Below are positions 1 to 8,716 of a DNA stretch of 64,000 nucleotides, in pieces. Where the stretch lies: contig NC_092353.1 in assembly GCF_963676685.1 (NCBI RefSeq), forward strand, positions 8,708,207 to 8,772,206, read 5' to 3'. Source of the stretch: Mytilus edulis (Eukaryota; Mollusca; Bivalvia; Mytilida; Mytilidae). The position numbers were made by a program, and so were the translations under genes. Each line of letters starts with the position of its first letter. Within the stretch, counting starts at the first letter, position 1. Below the pieces are notes generated by a model. It was not told where the DNA came from. It saw only the letters and a program-made list of their open reading frames with translations, and made no database searches.

Positions 1-361
1 AAGCATCGGACTAAAGTATGTCCACCATACAACAGATGTTCATGTTGAATTTTGTCATGGCCACTAGCTTTTCTACGCTTCAAGAGTTTAATTATACCAT
101 CGACTTCACTTTCTTTGATAATACCACCTGGTAAATACACGTTTTGTTCATAACAAGATTTTAATATTTTATTGTAATCAAGGTAAAATGATTAAATGAT
201 CGGATGTACTACTAACCGAACCCTCGCTAAGTATTTCATAAGACTTAAGCTGTCTATATATACTATCATTCATAAGAATATAATCAATCATTGATGTCTT
301 ATTAATAAATGTATAATCTGGCCCTTTATACGCATGCGCCAGTTTGAATGGCAGTGAAAAT
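1..361 (-). pseudogene. Downstream half of an older, interrupted LINE (end of endonuclease, start of reverse transcriptase)
   Basis: On the - strand this stretch encodes the end of an APE-type endonuclease: a SMIDYIL segment followed by a TSDH motif. After a break it encodes the start of a reverse transcriptase palm (LKRRKASGHDK). The piece between them is shorter than expected, so sequence has been lost around 180-205. The frame at 361 continues exactly into the - strand endonuclease frame that resumes at 5282. This is therefore the other half of the element at 5282-6866, split by the insertion at 362-5281. It runs off the left edge of the window. It is a dead copy. Confidence 0.85.
355..361. 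repeat. Target-site duplication, left copy (TGAAAAT)
   Basis: TGAAAAT occurs here and again at 5282-5288, on both sides of the inserted LINE. Removing one copy together with the insert rejoins the - strand endonuclease frame without a shift, which supports these seven bases as the duplicated target. Confidence 0.8.
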
Positions 362-450
362 TTTCGTTCTTGAAATATGATTTAAAAATGCGTAAAACTT
401 GTGAATATGCAGCATTCGTTAATTTTTATTGGATTTAAATGTGATTAGTA

Positions 451-1653
451 ATGCCAAAAAAGACTGACAAAAAAATCAAACAGGACAAAAAGGACAAAAA
501 GGACAAAAAACGAAAGAGGGAAAAGGCTAAAGGAAACAATTCATCTGAAGGCTCGACAAGTGACAGTTCTTTGTTTACAAAAGGAAAGAAGAAAAAGTGT
601 TCAGGTGACATAAAGGTTGACGAAAACAAGGTATTATTAACAGATACACTCAGCGAGGCATTCTCATGTCTTTACAACAACTCACCTACTATTAATTACG
701 ATCAGAATACAAACATGAACAATTCGATTAATCAGGGATTTAGTCAATACACACCCATTCAATCAAGTACACCAAATTTCCAGTACCATGGCCAGCCCTA
801 CCAGTTTCAACAATTCCCCAGTCCACCACCGCCACCCCCACCCCTACCGCCTCATCTAGCAACAAACGGAATTGAGATGATACTTAATGAATTATGTAAA
901 AAAGTTGATGCGATGGAAACAAAACTCAACAAGCTAGACTGTATTGAAGAGCGATTAAACAAATACGAATCGAAATTTACTGCTGTTGATGTTGATATGA
1001 AATCCTGCAAAGACAGAATAAGTACGCTTGAACATAGTGCCCAATTTATGTCCGATATAAAAGATGAACATCAAGCTATTAAAAAGAAACTTGAAAAGGT
1101 GTCTGAAAGTATAGAAACCTCAAAAACAGTAAACTTAAATGTGAAAAATAGACTTGTCGACGTTGAAAAACAAAACTTTAGTAATAATCTTCTGTTCTTT
1201 GCTATCGATGAACAAATGGAAATTACTGAAATGGATACCGGAATAAACGGGGCACAGGGTGATACCGAGGAGGCGAATGCGGCGGGAAAAAAAGAACCGG
1301 AAAATTGCATCAAAATTATTACAGATTTTCTCGAGACAAGGTTGAACATTAAAGATGCTAAAACGCGCATAAAACTCGAAAAAGCCTATAGACTTGGTAG
1401 GAAAAAGACGAATGCCGAAAAACCGAGACCAATAGTGGTAAAATTTGCTGAATTCGGTGATCGAGAAATGGTACGAAAAGCTTCGGGTCGCTTAAGACAA
1501 ACAAGTTTTGGAATTAGTCCTCAGTATCCGACAGAGGTGTTACTAAAACGAAAGAAATTGATACCAGTGATGAAGGAAAAACGTAAAGAAAATAAAGAGG
1601 CATATCTAGTAGGGGATAAATTGTTCATTGAAGGAAAGTTGTGGAAGGAATAG
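451..1653 (+). CDS. LINE ORF1 protein (nucleic-acid-binding, coiled coil)
   Basis: This is a 400-residue protein expected to coat the element RNA and act as a chaperone. The first 30 residues are lysine-rich. A proline run lies near residues 125-135. Residues about 145-240 form heptad-like coiled coil. From about 246 (NNLLFFAI) an RRM-like fold begins, and from about 305 (KLEKAYRLGRK) a C-terminal domain typical of L1-type ORF1 proteins, where RPIVVKF is a conserved strand. The acidic insert EQMEITEMDTG...NAAGKKEPE interrupts the RRM-like part. The start is the first AUG after a stop-rich leader. It ends in TAG at 1651-1653, and the following sequence stays open in the same frame into ORF2. 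There are no internal lesions. The family assignment rests on layout and short motifs, not on alignment. Confidence 0.85.
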   Translation: MPKKTDKKIKQDKKDKKDKKRKREKAKGNNSSEGSTSDSSLFTKGKKKKCSGDIKVDENKVLLTDTLSEAFSCLYNNSPTINYDQNTNMNNSINQGFSQYTPIQSSTPNFQYHGQPYQFQQFPSPPPPPPPLPPHLATNGIEMILNELCKKVDAMETKLNKLDCIEERLNKYESKFTAVDVDMKSCKDRISTLEHSAQFMSDIKDEHQAIKKKLEKVSESIETSKTVNLNVKNRLVDVEKQNFSNNLLFFAIDEQMEITEMDTGINGAQGDTEEANAAGKKEPENCIKIITDFLETRLNIKDAKTRIKLEKAYRLGRKKTNAEKPRPIVVKFAEFGDREMVRKASGRLRQTSFGISPQYPTEVLLKRKKLIPVMKEKRKENKEAYLVGDKLFIEGKLWKE

Positions 1654-4600
1654 GAGTTTGCGGAGAATGGCTGTAGTACTGTTGAAAGTGGTAAATGTAA
1701 TAAATGTTCATTAAATGTGTGCTCATGGAATATCTCCAAAGGTCTGTTGCGGAAACTAAAAGACAAAGAATTCTTAACGGAAATAACAAATTGTGATATC
1801 GTATGCTTAAATGAGTGCTGGGTCAAATGCCCGACGGAATTTGAATTAAATGGTTATGATAAAAAGTTTGTTTATAGGGAAAAGTGCAACGGAGGAGGAG
1901 TAATTGTTTTCTATAGAAAGTGGTTAAATCCGTATATTGAAGTATTGAATTGTTGTGCTGATAGTATGATATGGTTAAAAATAAGCAATGTTATTATGTT
2001 TGATAGTAAAGATTTGTACCTGTGTGCTATATATATGCCCCCTGATAATAATGTGTTTTACCGAAAGTATGACTTAGATGTCTTTGAAGTTTTGCAGGAA
2101 CAAATAGAACATTACAGTGTATTAGGTAACATTGCAGTGATTGGTGATCTCAACGGAAGAATAGGTTTAGAAAATGACTTCATAATGCAAGACAATTTAA
2201 ATGTATTTAATTGCAATGAAACTGATTTACTTAATTATGAACCTGGTCTACCAAGTAAAAGAACAACAGAGGACATAAAGCCGGCTAATTCATTTGGTCG
2301 TAAAATTTTGAACTTATGTAAATCTTCTGGTATAAGAGTATGTAATGGTCGTTTTGGGAAAAAAAGTGAAACTTTTACATTTCAAAATAAGAATGGATGT
2401 AGCATAATTGATTATTTGCTTTTATCTTGTGATTCATTTTCTATTGTTAATGATTTTGTCATTGGTGATTTTACTACTTTTTCATGTCATGCACCGTTAA
2501 AAGTTGTATTTAAACTTAAAGGATTAACTTTAAATGAAATATGTACTTGTAAAACTGTAAAATATGATTGTTATAAATGGAATGAAGGGTTTAAAGATGA
2601 CGTTAAAAGGGACCTTGCGGCAAATTCCGATAAAGTTAATGAACTGATGAATAGTTTATCCGACGAGCCAAGGAATATCGACGAAATTGTGAACAATATT
2701 AATTCGTGTCTCTCCGGTATTGTCAATAAATATACAAAAACAGAAGTGACTAAAGTTTTAAAATGTGATTATTGTAACAGCTCGAAGCGAACTTATAAAC
2801 CTATACATATAGGGCAAGATAAACCGTGGATAAACGATGATTGCAAACAATTGTATATAGAATATAGACGCTCATTAAAACAATTTAACCAAAATAAGTG
2901 TGAAGAAAATAGACTAATTTTAAATCTTGCTAAACAAAGATTTAAACGAAGCGAGAATAGTTTAAAAAGACGATATAAAAAACAGAGGGGAAACATGTTG
3001 AGTTCTATGAGAAAAAAGAATCCAAAGTACTTTTATCGAAAATTCAGGAAACGAAAAAAGGCCATACAAAGCAACATAAAGTTAAACGATTTTGTGACGC
3101 ATTTTAAAAACTTAGTTTCTAAAGAAGAAATTGACGACGGACCGGAAGAAGAAGTCAACAATGAAGTCATTTATGACGAATTGGACCGACCTTTTACGGA
3201 GCAAGAAATTGATGTTTGTGTTAAAAAATTGAAAACTGAAAAAGCAACAGGCTATGACAATCTATTAAATGAATTTTTGAAGGAGTGTAAATTAGCCCTA
3301 CTGCCACTGTTATGTAAACTTTTTAACGTAATACTTATTACAGGTTGGTTTCCAGAAATATGGGTCAAGAGTGTTTTAGTTCCGCTATTTAAAAAAGGTC
3401 CAGTTGATGAAACAAGAAATTACAGAGGAATTTCGCTTGTGTCTCATGTTGGGAAATTGTTTACTTCTGTCATTAATACAAGACTATTAAAGTGGTGCAA
3501 AGAATACAGTATATTGACTGATGCGCAGTTTGGATTTGTCCCTGGATATGGTACACACGACGCGATTTTTGCCCTTCATTCTATTGTATCAAAAAGTTTA
3601 CGTAAAGGAAAACGTCTCTATTGTTGTTTTATTGATTTTGTCAAAGCCTTCGACAGTGTGTCACATTATGTTTTATGGCAAAAAATGTTAAAATGTGGTA
3701 TTAGTGGAAATTTACTGAATCTTATTAAATCAATGTATTCTAAGTTGAAAACTTGTGTTAAATTAGATGGTGAATTTTCAGATTTCTTTCATTGTAATGT
3801 TGGCCTAATGCAAGGCGAATCATTATCACCATTTTTATATGCAATTTATGTAAATGACATAGAAATTGAGTTAATTAAACAAGGAATAGAACCATATGAA
3901 GTAAAATTGTTAAATCTTTATCTTTTTATGTATGCTGATGATACAGTTCTCTTCAGCGAAAGTATATCTGATTTACAAAAAATGATAGTCACTGTATATG
4001 ATAGTTCATACAAGAATGGTCTTGACATTAATTTAAGAAAAACCAAAATAGTTGTTTTTCGTAACAAAGGTGTACTGAAAGAGAACGAAAAATGGTATTT
4101 GAATGGTAAAATGATAGAAATGTGTGATCAGTTTGTATATCTTGGTTTGTTATTAAACTATAACGGTACTTTTACTGTAACACAGAAAACACTATCTGAA
4201 CAGGGTAGAAAGGCTACATTTTGTTTATTGAGTAAAATTTATGATGATTGTTATAACACTGAGACTTTGATGTCCTTATTTGATACATATGTAACAAGTA
4301 TTGTGAATTATGGTTGTGAAATATGGGGTTTCCATAAGGGAGCAGATATAGAAACGCTTCATTTGTATTATCTAAAAAGAATTTTGAAAGTGAGAAAAAC
4401 GACTGTAAACCACATGGTGTATTTTGAACTTGGGCGTTTACCATTGTATGTAAACAGATATGTAAGAATGATACGTTACTGGTTGAAGTTATTAGAATCT
4501 AATAATTGTATATTGAATAGTATTTATGAAGATATGTACGAATCTAGTTTTGTCAAACCGAATGATAAACTCAATTGGAGTTGTAAAATAAGAGACATAC

Positions 4601-5118
4601 TAAACAGGTATGGATTTAATGATATATGGTTAGCACAAAATGTTGGAAATAGTCAATTATTTTTGCATGAATTTAAAAAAAGAATTGTTGATAATTATAT
4701 AGCTGAAGCCTTGTCATTTTTTGAAAATACTTCAAAATGTAATTTATATCAATATATACATGATGGACATACTTTGCAATTTTATTTAAATCGACCATTG
4801 AACAGTTTATACCAGTCATATGTAACTAAATATAGAATCAATTCACATTCACTTAATGTAGAAACTGGAAGATACTTTAATATTTCCAGAAATGAGCGTG
4901 TTTGTAATATGTGTAATAAGAAAGTAATCGAAGACGAATATCATTTTATATTAGAGTGTGATAAATATGTAAATGTCAGAAGTAAATATATTAAGATATA
5001 TTATTATAGAAACCCATCTACCTTCAAATTAGTTCAATTACTATCTGTAAGAAATATTAAAGAATTAAATAATCTGGGTAAATACCTCTATGAGGCAGAG
5101 AAAATTCGTAACACTTGA
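1654..5118 (+). CDS. LINE ORF2 polyprotein: endonuclease and reverse transcriptase
   Basis: ORF2 carries out nicking and target-primed reverse transcription. In order it has an APE-like endonuclease (LNVCSWNI at the start, LNECW with the catalytic Glu, GDLNGR about 430 bases in, SIIDYLLL, then FSCHAPL). The reverse transcriptase follows, with KATGYDN, FVPGYGTHDA, FIDFVKAFDS, QGESLSPFLYAI and MYADD (codons 3928-3942). The C-terminal knuckle is CNMCNKKVIEDEYHFILEC. The frame is open from the TAG of ORF1 to TGA at 5116-5118. The 63 bases after TAG contain no in-frame AUG. The first in-frame AUG comes about 85 codons into the domain, after the catalytic Asn and Glu. Expression therefore seems to need readthrough, reinitiation or a non-AUG start. 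The usual SDH triad reads SCH here. Confidence 0.88.
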   Translation, partial: EFAENGCSTVESGKCNKCSLNVCSWNISKGLLRKLKDKEFLTEITNCDIVCLNECWVKCPTEFELNGYDKKFVYREKCNGGGVIVFYRKWLNPYIEVLNCCADSMIWLKISNVIMFDSKDLYLCAIYMPPDNNVFYRKYDLDVFEVLQEQIEHYSVLGNIAVIGDLNGRIGLENDFIMQDNLNVFNCNETDLLNYEPGLPSKRTTEDIKPANSFGRKILNLCKSSGIRVCNGRFGKKSETFTFQNKNGCSIIDYLLLSCDSFSIVNDFVIGDFTTFSCHAPLKVVFKLKGLTLNEICTCKTVKYDCYKWNEGFKDDVKRDLAANSDKVNELMNSLSDEPRNIDEIVNNINSCLSGIVNKYTKTEVTKVLKCDYCNSSKRTYKPIHIGQDKPWINDDCKQLYIEYRRSLKQFNQNKCEENRLILNLAKQRFKRSENSLKRRYKKQRGNMLSSMRKKNPKYFYRKFRKRKKAIQSNIKLNDFVTHFKNLVSKEEIDDGPEEEVNNEVIYDELDRPFTEQEIDVCVKKLKTEKATGYDNLLNEFLKECKLALLPLLCKLFNVILITGWFPEIWVKSVLVPLFKKGPVDETRNYRGISLVSHVGKLFTSVINTRLLKWCKEYSILTDAQFGFVPGYGTHDAIFALHSIVSKSLRKGKRLYCCFIDFVKAFDSVSHYVLWQKMLKCGISGNLLNLIKSMYSKLKTCVKLDGEFSDFFHCNVGLMQGESLSPFLYAIYVNDIEIELIKQGIEPYEVKLLNLYLFMYADDTVLFSESISDLQKMIVTVYDSSYKNGLDINLRKTKIVVFRNKGVLKENEKWYLNGKMIEMCDQFVYLGLLLNYNGTFTVTQKTLSEQGRKATFCLLSKIYDDCYNTETLMSLFDTYVTSIVNYGCEIWGFHKGADIETLHLYYLKRILKVRKTTVNHMVYFELGRLPLYVNRYVRMIRYWLKLLESNNCILNSIYEDMYESSFVKPNDKLNWSCKIRDILNRYGFNDIWLAQNVGNSQLFLHEFKKRIVDNYIAEALSFFENTSKCNLYQYIHDGHTLQFYLNRPLNSLYQSYVTKYRINSHSLNVETGRYFNISRNERVCNMCNKKVIEDEYHFILECDKYVNVRSKYIKIYYYRNPSTFKLVQLLSVRNIKELNNLGKYLYEAEKIRNT

Positions 5119-5245
5119 TTTTGTTATGAACCTTTATTATCAATGTGAATTGTATGCCAAACTCCGCTATATATTAATGCTGTATATGTTTATGTAAACT
5201 GTATAATTTGTGTATGTATTTAATCCTATGAGCTGTATATTTGCT

Positions 5246-5281
5246 TACGGAATAAAGAATTATATGTTTAATTTTTCCACC
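5246..5281 (+). terminator. LINE 3' end with polyadenylation signal
   Basis: AATAAA (about 5251-5256) lies about 30 bases before the 3' junction. The element stops at a T-rich segment without poly(A). Some LINEs end this way, with short non-poly(A) tails. Confidence 0.55.
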
Positions 5282-5842
5282 TGAAAATAGCAATTGATAT
5301 CTTTTAACAAATTTTATTAGCTCCGCAGATTTGTTCTTGTTTGAACATATTTTATCTTTCTCAAGACAACTGGCATTTAAATCCCCTGCGATTATAACAT
5401 TGCCATAATTACTATAATGAGTATATAATGCATCTAATATATTAAGTTCTGTTCTATAGTTATCTACAGATTCATCAGATGGTAAATATGCCCCAAAAAT
5501 AAATAATGACCCTGTAGATGGGGTTTTGATCTCAAGACCAACAATTCTTTCTGAGTTCGTATCATGAATTTCATTAATAGAAAATTGAAGTGTGCTCTTA
5601 TACAGGATGGCAATACCACCTTTGCCATGATATGCGTTATAAAAATTAGGCAAGGAATCAGCTTTACATACACAATTATATCCTTGTTCAATACTTGACA
5701 AATAATTTAAGGATCTGGTTTTAAGTTTATGTTCAGAGATAATACAAACATCACAATCAGTACTTCTTAATAAATTACTCAAACATACAGTAGAAGACAT
5801 AATACCTCTTACATTCCATGCTAAAAGTTTTAGACTAGACAT
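5282..5842 (-). pseudogene. Upstream part of older LINE ORF2 (endonuclease)
   Basis: Reading leftwards from ATG at 5840-5842, the - strand encodes an endonuclease with LLAWNVRGI (catalytic Asn), CIISEHKL (Glu), KGGIAILY, FIFGAYLPS and IIAGDLNAS (Asp/Asn). The homology stops at 5282, exactly at the target duplication of the + strand LINE, and the rest of the domain is found at 1-361. This older element keeps SDH at the end of its endonuclease, unlike the younger insert. It was already damaged: its ORF1 has a frameshift and there is a deletion before the reverse transcriptase. Confidence 0.88.
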
Positions 5843-5908
5843 TATAAGAAACAAGGTAACCAAGGTAACAAGGGAAAATAATATTTGACACTGCATTTTG
5901 ATTGTTTA

Positions 5909-6866
5909 TTATGAGTCTGGTTCATGATGAGCATCATCCGTAAAGCGTTGATTCCATTCACGGTTGCTTAACCATTTTCTACAATACACGCCTTTCGGCC
6001 AAAAGTTTTCTGTTTCAACAATTTCCGCACAGTTTTCTGCGATATTAAGCTTCGCAGATATCCGACGATCATTGTTCCTTGTGCTAAACAAACGTAAGTA
6101 TGTCACATGTACATTTTTAGTTTCTAAGTAACTTAAAATTCCAGCTCGCGTAGATTTTGAGTCAATTCCTGACAAGTAATACCTAGCCGTTCTATTCTTT
6201 GTAACACCCGTAAAAAAGTTTTCATTTGTCGTTTCAACATGGCTAGTGACTCCTTCAAGTCGAACAGGAATTTTATAAGTTATGTTTTCCGTATTTGGTT
6301 TTGATATGTCTCTGTTTCCTTCGTTTTGCGTTTCGTGCGTCTTGTACGGTAAACCTGTAACATTATCCTTTTTCTATGTTTTGTTTACAAGTTACGGGTG
6401 ATCGACTTTCTGGTATTTCTATAGGTGATAACTGACCACTTCTCGTACTAGAGTGTATCTGTATACCGGTGGTATGCGGACTATCTGGGGTTCCCGGTGG
6501 GGTTACTTTAGAGGCATAAGATTGTTTTGAATTCCATTTCAACTCGCTAATATTCTTTTGTAGACTTACGCTTAATTTACTATGTCGCTCAAGTTCGGAG
6601 TCAAACCGTTTTACATTAGCTGTATACGAATTAAAGTCAAATTCACCAATAGCTTTGGATTGTTGGTTTATTAGCTTGTGGTTTGCGTCATACTGTGTAA
6701 ATTTACGTTCACAATTGATTAGGTGTTGGTTTAATCGCTCATTCGTGCTCGAAAGTTCTGTTTTTAATTTGTCGTTTTCAGTTTTAATGTTTTTGATAAT
6801 TCTTTTATTTTCGATTTCGTTTTTCTCTAATAGAACTACTATAAAAAGATAATCTTCGTTTTCCAT
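5909..6866 (-). pseudogene. Older LINE ORF1, broken by one frameshift
   Basis: The first part (6866-6363) encodes 167 residues with a coiled coil (NEIENKRIIKNIKTENDKLK...) and then a Ser/Pro-rich linker. Just after a run of five A near 6366 the frame is lost. A one-base shift leads directly into a second open stretch down to 5909. That stretch contains YYLSGIDSKST, SYLETKNVHVTYLRLF, SAKLNIAENCAEIV and FWPKGVYCRKW, an RRM-like segment typical of ORF1 proteins of many invertebrate LINEs. The two parts make one ORF1 of about 320 residues that precedes the endonuclease by about 65 bases. The family call is from memory of such motifs. Confidence 0.75.
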
Positions 6867-7819
6867 TATCTAAATAAAAGACATCTGTTATCTTGGTTAT
6901 CAAGTATTATAAAATAGGTTAGTAATTGACATAATTCTGCATGTAAATAAGGACAATGAACATGATGAAGTAAATAGTGCATGTCAAATGTACATGCAGT
7001 TACTGTTTAAACATTTCGTTTACTTTAGACAGACGACTTGATTTTCGTTGCAAGTCTCCTACCGAATGATGCGACATGGAAATCATTTCGACATGACTAT
7101 ACTTTTCCTCAATTTCTATATTTAAAACGATTTAAGCTGCTTTTATTCAGGATATATATAAGTTATGTAATTACGTTACATCTAAGGAACTTTAAAAGAA
7201 TAAATAATTTTAGAATGTTAATACTTTTATCCAATTGAATAAATGTGACTGGCAACCAAATTATAATATATAAATTTGATATCATTATCCACTAAACTTT
7301 TTATCATATAATCAAGTTACACAAGCAGTGTACATTGTAATATTATTATATAACGTGTATATTGAACTGTTGATACGGTTTGACCTCTATTGTTTGTCTT
7401 AAGCTTATACTAAAATGAAGTAACTTATCATGCACGGACTCATGATATAATGTTAGGGAATTAGGAATCAGAAGACCATAATTTACCCCCAAAATAAACG
7501 GTTGCAATTTTACCTCTCAAATATAAATTACTTTTTTAGTTCATGTTTAGTTGTACCTGGTTGGAATTCTTAGGTTTCAATACAAAAATAATATAGCAAG
7601 CTGTAGATTAAAAATGTGACATGTACTTGCTTACATCTACTTCATTTTTTCTCTATAGTGGATATTTGTCTTATTGGTATCGTAGCACGTACATTTCCTT
7701 ATTTCTAAATTAAAACTTAGAAGTACCATACAAGGTTTAATGTGTATTGACAACATTGGCCTTGACTAACACCGAACAGCAAGCTATCATGGCTATATAG
7801 ATGCCCCCATAATGACTAT
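6867..7819. other. No gene seen
   Basis: AT-rich sequence with only short open frames (for example 7038-7238) that lack codon character, signal peptide or recognisable motifs. The upstream leader of the old LINE probably accounts for the first few tens of bases. Confidence 0.5.
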
Positions 7820-8045
7820 AGTGTAAAACTATTCAAACGGGAATTCCAACAGTCTAGTCGAGTATTCAAAAAACGAGAAAGACTTATGAACCACATCAGC
7901 AAACGACAACCATTGAACATCATGTTCCTGACTTAGGACACTGCAAACAAATGCAGCGGGTTTAAACGTTTAAATAGGTACCAACCTTCACCCTTACCTG
8001 AAACCATAGTGTCAGTAACATCACAAAATAGAAAGACACATGTAC
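7820..8045 (+). repeat. Dispersed repeat fragment resembling a common mussel repeat
   Basis: The stretch contains CAAACGGGAATTCCAAC, then CTGACTTAGGACACTGC and GCAGCGGGTTTAAACG. From memory these phrases recur widely in mussel genomic DNA. Only one copy is in this window, so the call is not internally supported. Confidence 0.35.
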
Positions 8046-8716
8046 ATTAATAGGTGCCTAGCAGTCTTTATTTGTTTATTTTTTTTCATTCATCTTTGAT
8101 CCATATTATATCCTTCATAAATGAAAAAAATATTTGAAAAGCATCTACCGGAATAAAGCGTGGGATCAAAGTAAAGTTTAACAATTAGGACGTGGCACAT
8201 CAATGTTTGATTTCATGATGTTTCAGGGTGTTAGTTAATGTTAATTTGGTATCACGGTTTGGTGGGATAAAGGAAAAATGTTGTCATTTAGGTATGAACT
8301 ATACATGAACTTACTTTGTCGGCTACACTTAGTTTGGTCCAAGGTACTGTAGTAGTCACTATTCAAAACGAAAGTAGACACGCCCCCTTAAATATGATAT
8401 GATAAAAAGGATGATTTCAATTGTACTGCTCTTCCAATTCTTAAGGATATACATTGTTCAAATATTTTTCTGACTGATATAAATTCATATTTATAAAGAA
8501 TAACATATTGATTTGAATAATTTTTAGATATTCATATAAATCAATAACCCTCAAAAATCAAATATAAATATTCTATTCGAAATCTTTCCGGTATTCATTC
8601 TATTTTTATAAATAACCCGGAAATATTTGAATTAACCTTTGCCTCACATGTCATTGTGATTGTCAGTGTCAGGACAGAACAACGTTTCAACTTTGTTTAT
8701 ACATCAAGGAAAACCA
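8046..8716. other. Upstream region of pyridoxal kinase; no clear promoter element
   Basis: AT-rich sequence before the start codon at 8717. The last 80 bases (CATTGTGATTGTCAG onward) are less AT-rich and probably hold the 5' UTR. I see no convincing TATA box at a sensible distance. Confidence 0.3.

Larger units (their letters stand above)
362..5281 (+). mobile_element. Full-length or nearly full-length LINE (non-LTR retrotransposon) with two open frames
   Basis: The element has a short 5' leader of about 90 bases, ORF1 (451-1653), ORF2 (1654-5118) and a 160-base 3' region. The 3' region contains AATAAA near 5251 and ends without a poly(A) tail. It is bounded by a perfect 7-bp duplication and lies inside an older - strand LINE. 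Both frames are open over more than 4.6 kb, which implies a recent insertion. ORF1 has the L1-type layout (coiled coil, RRM-like and C-terminal domains). ORF2 has an endonuclease, a reverse transcriptase and a C-terminal Cys/His knuckle. The clade within the LINEs was not determined. The 3' end (AATAAAGAATT) resembles that of the LINE tail at 15531-15963, so the two may be related. Confidence 0.9.
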
